From assembly GCF_013366925.1 (NCBI RefSeq), contig NZ_JAALDK010000001.1:5950001-6014000 (forward strand): a DNA stretch of 64,000 bases, written 5' to 3'. Of the stretch, positions 62,063 to 64,000 are shown piece by piece; the stretch's first letter is position 1, and each line of letters starts with the position of its first letter. This DNA comes from Paraburkholderia youngii (GTDB taxonomy: Bacteria; Pseudomonadota; Gammaproteobacteria; Burkholderiales; Burkholderiaceae). Below the pieces are notes generated by a model, which ran no database searches, was not told where the DNA came from, and saw only the letters and a program-made list of their open reading frames with translations. The position numbers and the translations under genes were made by a program.

Positions 62063-64000
62063 GTGGAACAAATCCGTATTCGTGGGGCTCGCACCCACAA
62101 CCTGAAGAACGTCAATCTCGACCTACCGCGTCACAAGCTCGTCGTTATCACGGGGCTTTCGGGCTCCGGCAAATCGTCGCTGGCGTTCGATACGCTGTAT
62201 GCGGAAGGACAGCGGCGCTACGTCGAAAGTCTGTCCGCCTATGCACGGCAGTTCCTGCAACTGATGGAAAAGCCCGACGTCGACCTGATCGAAGGGTTGT
62301 CGCCGGCTATCTCGATCGAACAGAAGGCGACCTCGCACAATCCGCGTTCGACGGTCGGCACCGTCACCGAAATCCACGATTATCTGCGTCTGCTGTTCGC
62401 GCGCGTCGGCACACCCTACTGCCCCGATCACGAGATTCCGCTCGAAGCGCAAAGCGTGTCTCAGATGGTCGACGCGGCGCTCGCACTGCCTGAAGAAACG
62501 CGCGTGATGATCCTCGCGCCAGTCGTCAGCGATCGCAAGGGCGAGCACACGGATCTGTTCGAGGACATGCAGGCGCAAGGCTTCGTGCGCTTTCGCGTGC
62601 GCTCGGGAGGCGGCACCGCCAACGAAGGCACCGCGAAAATCTACGAAGTCGACTCGCTGCCGAAGCTGAAGAAAAACGACAAGCACACAATCGACGTCGT
62701 GATCGACCGTCTGCGCGTACGTCCCGACATGAAGCAGCGTCTCGCCGAATCGTTCGAAACGGCGCTGCGTCTCGCCGACGGCCGCGCGATCGCGCTCGAA
62801 ATGGATACGGACAAGGAGCACCTGTTCAGCTCGAAGTTCGCCTGCCCGATCTGCTCGTATTCGCTGCAGGAACTCGAGCCGCGGCTGTTCTCGTTCAACA
62901 ACCCGATGGGTGCGTGCCCCGAATGCGACGGCCTCGGCCAGATCACGTTCTTCGATCCGAAACGGGTGGTCGCGCATCCGTCGCTGTCGCTGGCGGCGGG
63001 CGCGGTGAAGGGCTGGGACCGGCGCAACCAGTTCTATTTCCAGATGCTGCAGAGCCTCGCGGCGTTCTACGACTTCGACATCGACACCGCGTTCGAGGAC
63101 CTGCCGGAGAAAGTCCGCAAGATCCTGCTGTACGGTTCGGGCAAGCAGGAGATTCCGTTCTCGTACATCAACGAGCGCGGCCGCACGTCGGTGCGCGAGC
63201 ACGTGTTCGAAGGGATCATCCCGAATCTGGAGCGGCGCTACCGCGAAACCGATTCGTCCGCGGTACGCGAAGAACTCGCCAAGTATCAGAACAACCAGCC
63301 GTGCCCGGCGTGCGCTGGCACGCGGTTGCGTCGCGAGGCGCGCTTCGTGCGCATCGGCGCCGACAGCGACGCGCGCGGCATCTTCGAGATCAGCGGCTGG
63401 CCGTTGCGCGATGCGCTCGGCTACTTCCAGACGCTGCGCCTCGAGGGCTCGAAGCGCGAGATCGCCGACAAGGTCGTGAAGGAAATCGTCGCGCGTCTGA
63501 TGTTCCTGAACAACGTCGGGCTCGATTACCTGTCGCTCGAACGCAGCGCGGAAACGCTGTCGGGCGGCGAAGCGCAGCGCATTCGCCTCGCCTCGCAAAT
63601 CGGCTCGGGGCTGACCGGCGTAATGTACGTGCTCGACGAACCGTCGATCGGCCTGCATCAGCGCGACAACGACCGCCTGATCTCGACGCTCAAGCATCTG
63701 CGCGATCTCGGCAACTCGGTGATCGTCGTCGAGCACGACGAGGACATGATCCGCATGGCCGACTACGTGGTCGACATGGGCCCGGGCGCCGGCGAACACG
63801 GCGGCATGGTGATCGCAGAGGGCACGCCCAAAGAGATACAGAAGAACGCGGCGTCGCTGACGGGCCAGTACATGTCGGGCGCGCGCACGATCGAATACCC
63901 GGACGAGCGCAAGGAACCCGACGAGCGGCATCTGCGCATCGTCGAGGCGCACGGCAACAATCTGCACAACGTGACGCTCGATCTGCCGGTAGGTTTGCTG
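62063..64000 (+). CDS. uvrA: Excinuclease ABC subunit A (partial, 3' end outside window)
   Basis: DNA damage-recognition ATPase of nucleotide excision repair; the first 646 codons are present, and the frame is open to the window edge. Seen here are the first Walker A ([14 protein letters not shown]), the first zinc finger (CPICSYSL... CPEC), the UvrB-binding region, the ABC signature [19 protein letters not shown], Walker B ([15 protein letters not shown]), the switch His (VIVVEHDED) and the start of the second ATPase half. The start is GTG 62063 (then [16 protein letters not shown]). A two-codon mini-frame ATG-GAA-TAA lies just upstream at 62050-62058. Confidence 0.97.
   Translation, partial: MEQIRIRGARTHNLKNVNLDLPRHKLVVITGLSGSGKSSLAFDTLYAEGQRRYVESLSAYARQFLQLMEKPDVDLIEGLSPAISIEQKATSHNPRSTVGTVTEIHDYLRLLFARVGTPYCPDHEIPLEAQSVSQMVDAALALPEETRVMILAPVVSDRKGEHTDLFEDMQAQGFVRFRVRSGGGTANEGTAKIYEVDSLPKLKKNDKHTIDVVIDRLRVRPDMKQRLAESFETALRLADGRAIALEMDTDKEHLFSSKFACPICSYSLQELEPRLFSFNNPMGACPECDGLGQITFFDPKRVVAHPSLSLAAGAVKGWDRRNQFYFQMLQSLAAFYDFDIDTAFEDLPEKVRKILLYGSGKQEIPFSYINERGRTSVREHVFEGIIPNLERRYRETDSSAVREELAKYQNNQPCPACAGTRLRREARFVRIGADSDARGIFEISGWPLRDALGYFQTLRLEGSKREIADKVVKEIVARLMFLNNVGLDYLSLERSAETLSGGEAQRIRLASQIGSGLTGVMYVLDEPSIGLHQRDNDRLISTLKHLRDLGNSVIVVEHDEDMIRMADYVVDMGPGAGEHGGMVIAEGTPKEIQKNAASLTGQYMSGARTIEYPDERKEPDERHLRIVEAHGNNLHNVTLDLPVGLL

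Noticed and set aside
62123..63967. 614-codon minus-strand frame at the window end
   Set aside because: Antisense to uvrA, which shows every expected motif; the minus frame has none.
1..64000. Search for tRNA, rRNA, CRISPR, insertion sequences, prophage or integration sites
   Set aside because: No cloverleaf-like, rRNA-like, spacer-array, transposase or integrase signal was seen on reading; a tRNA scan would be decisive.

Overview
The window is high-GC (roughly 62-65% by eye), gene-dense chromosomal DNA. The gene content (DUF3683 oxidoreductase, fmdB-DUF502-aspS-nudB-cls run, ubiE-Tim44-ubiJ-ubiB run, ssb-MFS-uvrA run) points to a Burkholderiaceae member, most likely Paraburkholderia, Caballeronia or Burkholderia. 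No rRNA, tRNA, CRISPR array, transposase, integrase or phage gene was seen. Essentially all of it reads as vertically inherited chromosome plus a few accessory signalling and respiratory loci.

Left part (1-31 kb), mostly housekeeping and on the minus strand: a membrane PAS-GGDEF-EAL protein; a divergent pair made of a nitrate-reductase-associated protein and fdhD; a five-gene fatty-acid beta-oxidation operon (TetR regulator, acyl-CoA dehydrogenase, FadN-type dehydrogenase/hydratase, thiolase, enoyl-CoA hydratase) with a perfect 18-bp palindrome at its head; a nudB-cardiolipin synthase pair; fmdB-DUF502-aspS; a TPMT-like methyltransferase; ubiquinone genes ubiE, ubiJ and ubiB with a Tim44-domain protein; DUF971 and HIT proteins; and a 1368-residue FAD/4Fe-4S fusion oxidoreductase. 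Divergent from it are ilvA, a 5'-nucleotidase and queF.

Middle part (31-51 kb): a D-amino-acid locus (RidA-like protein, N-acyl-D-amino-acid deacylase, RpiR/SIS regulator and a divergent PLP-dependent D-amino-acid lyase/deaminase); an MFS drug exporter with MarR; EcsC, an HSL-type esterase and a CHRD protein; a candidate small RNA with its own terminator; then a signalling block. That block has three LuxR-type response regulators, an aquaporin with an unusual selectivity filter, and a 1527-residue BvgS-like phosphorelay kinase whose GTG start overlaps the aquaporin stop. It is followed by an MFS transporter and a divergent LysR regulator.

Right part (51-64 kb): a tightly overlapping six-gene cluster for a ba3-type (B-family) terminal oxidase with three separate multiheme c-type cytochromes (seven CxxCH motifs in total) and a 58-residue one-helix subunit; a chemoreceptor; a DUF4239 membrane protein; ssb; an MFS transporter; and the first 646 codons of uvrA, cut by the window edge.

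The most unusual material is the aquaporin/BvgS-like/three-regulator block with its candidate promoter and operator, the unannotated small RNA at about 40.58-40.69 kb, and the seven-heme oxidase cluster. Small cis elements (a long hairpin ahead of fdhD, a 14-bp tandem repeat containing a stop codon, internal terminators, operator-like palindromes) are listed separately. Family assignments come from recognising sequence motifs by eye; no database search was possible.
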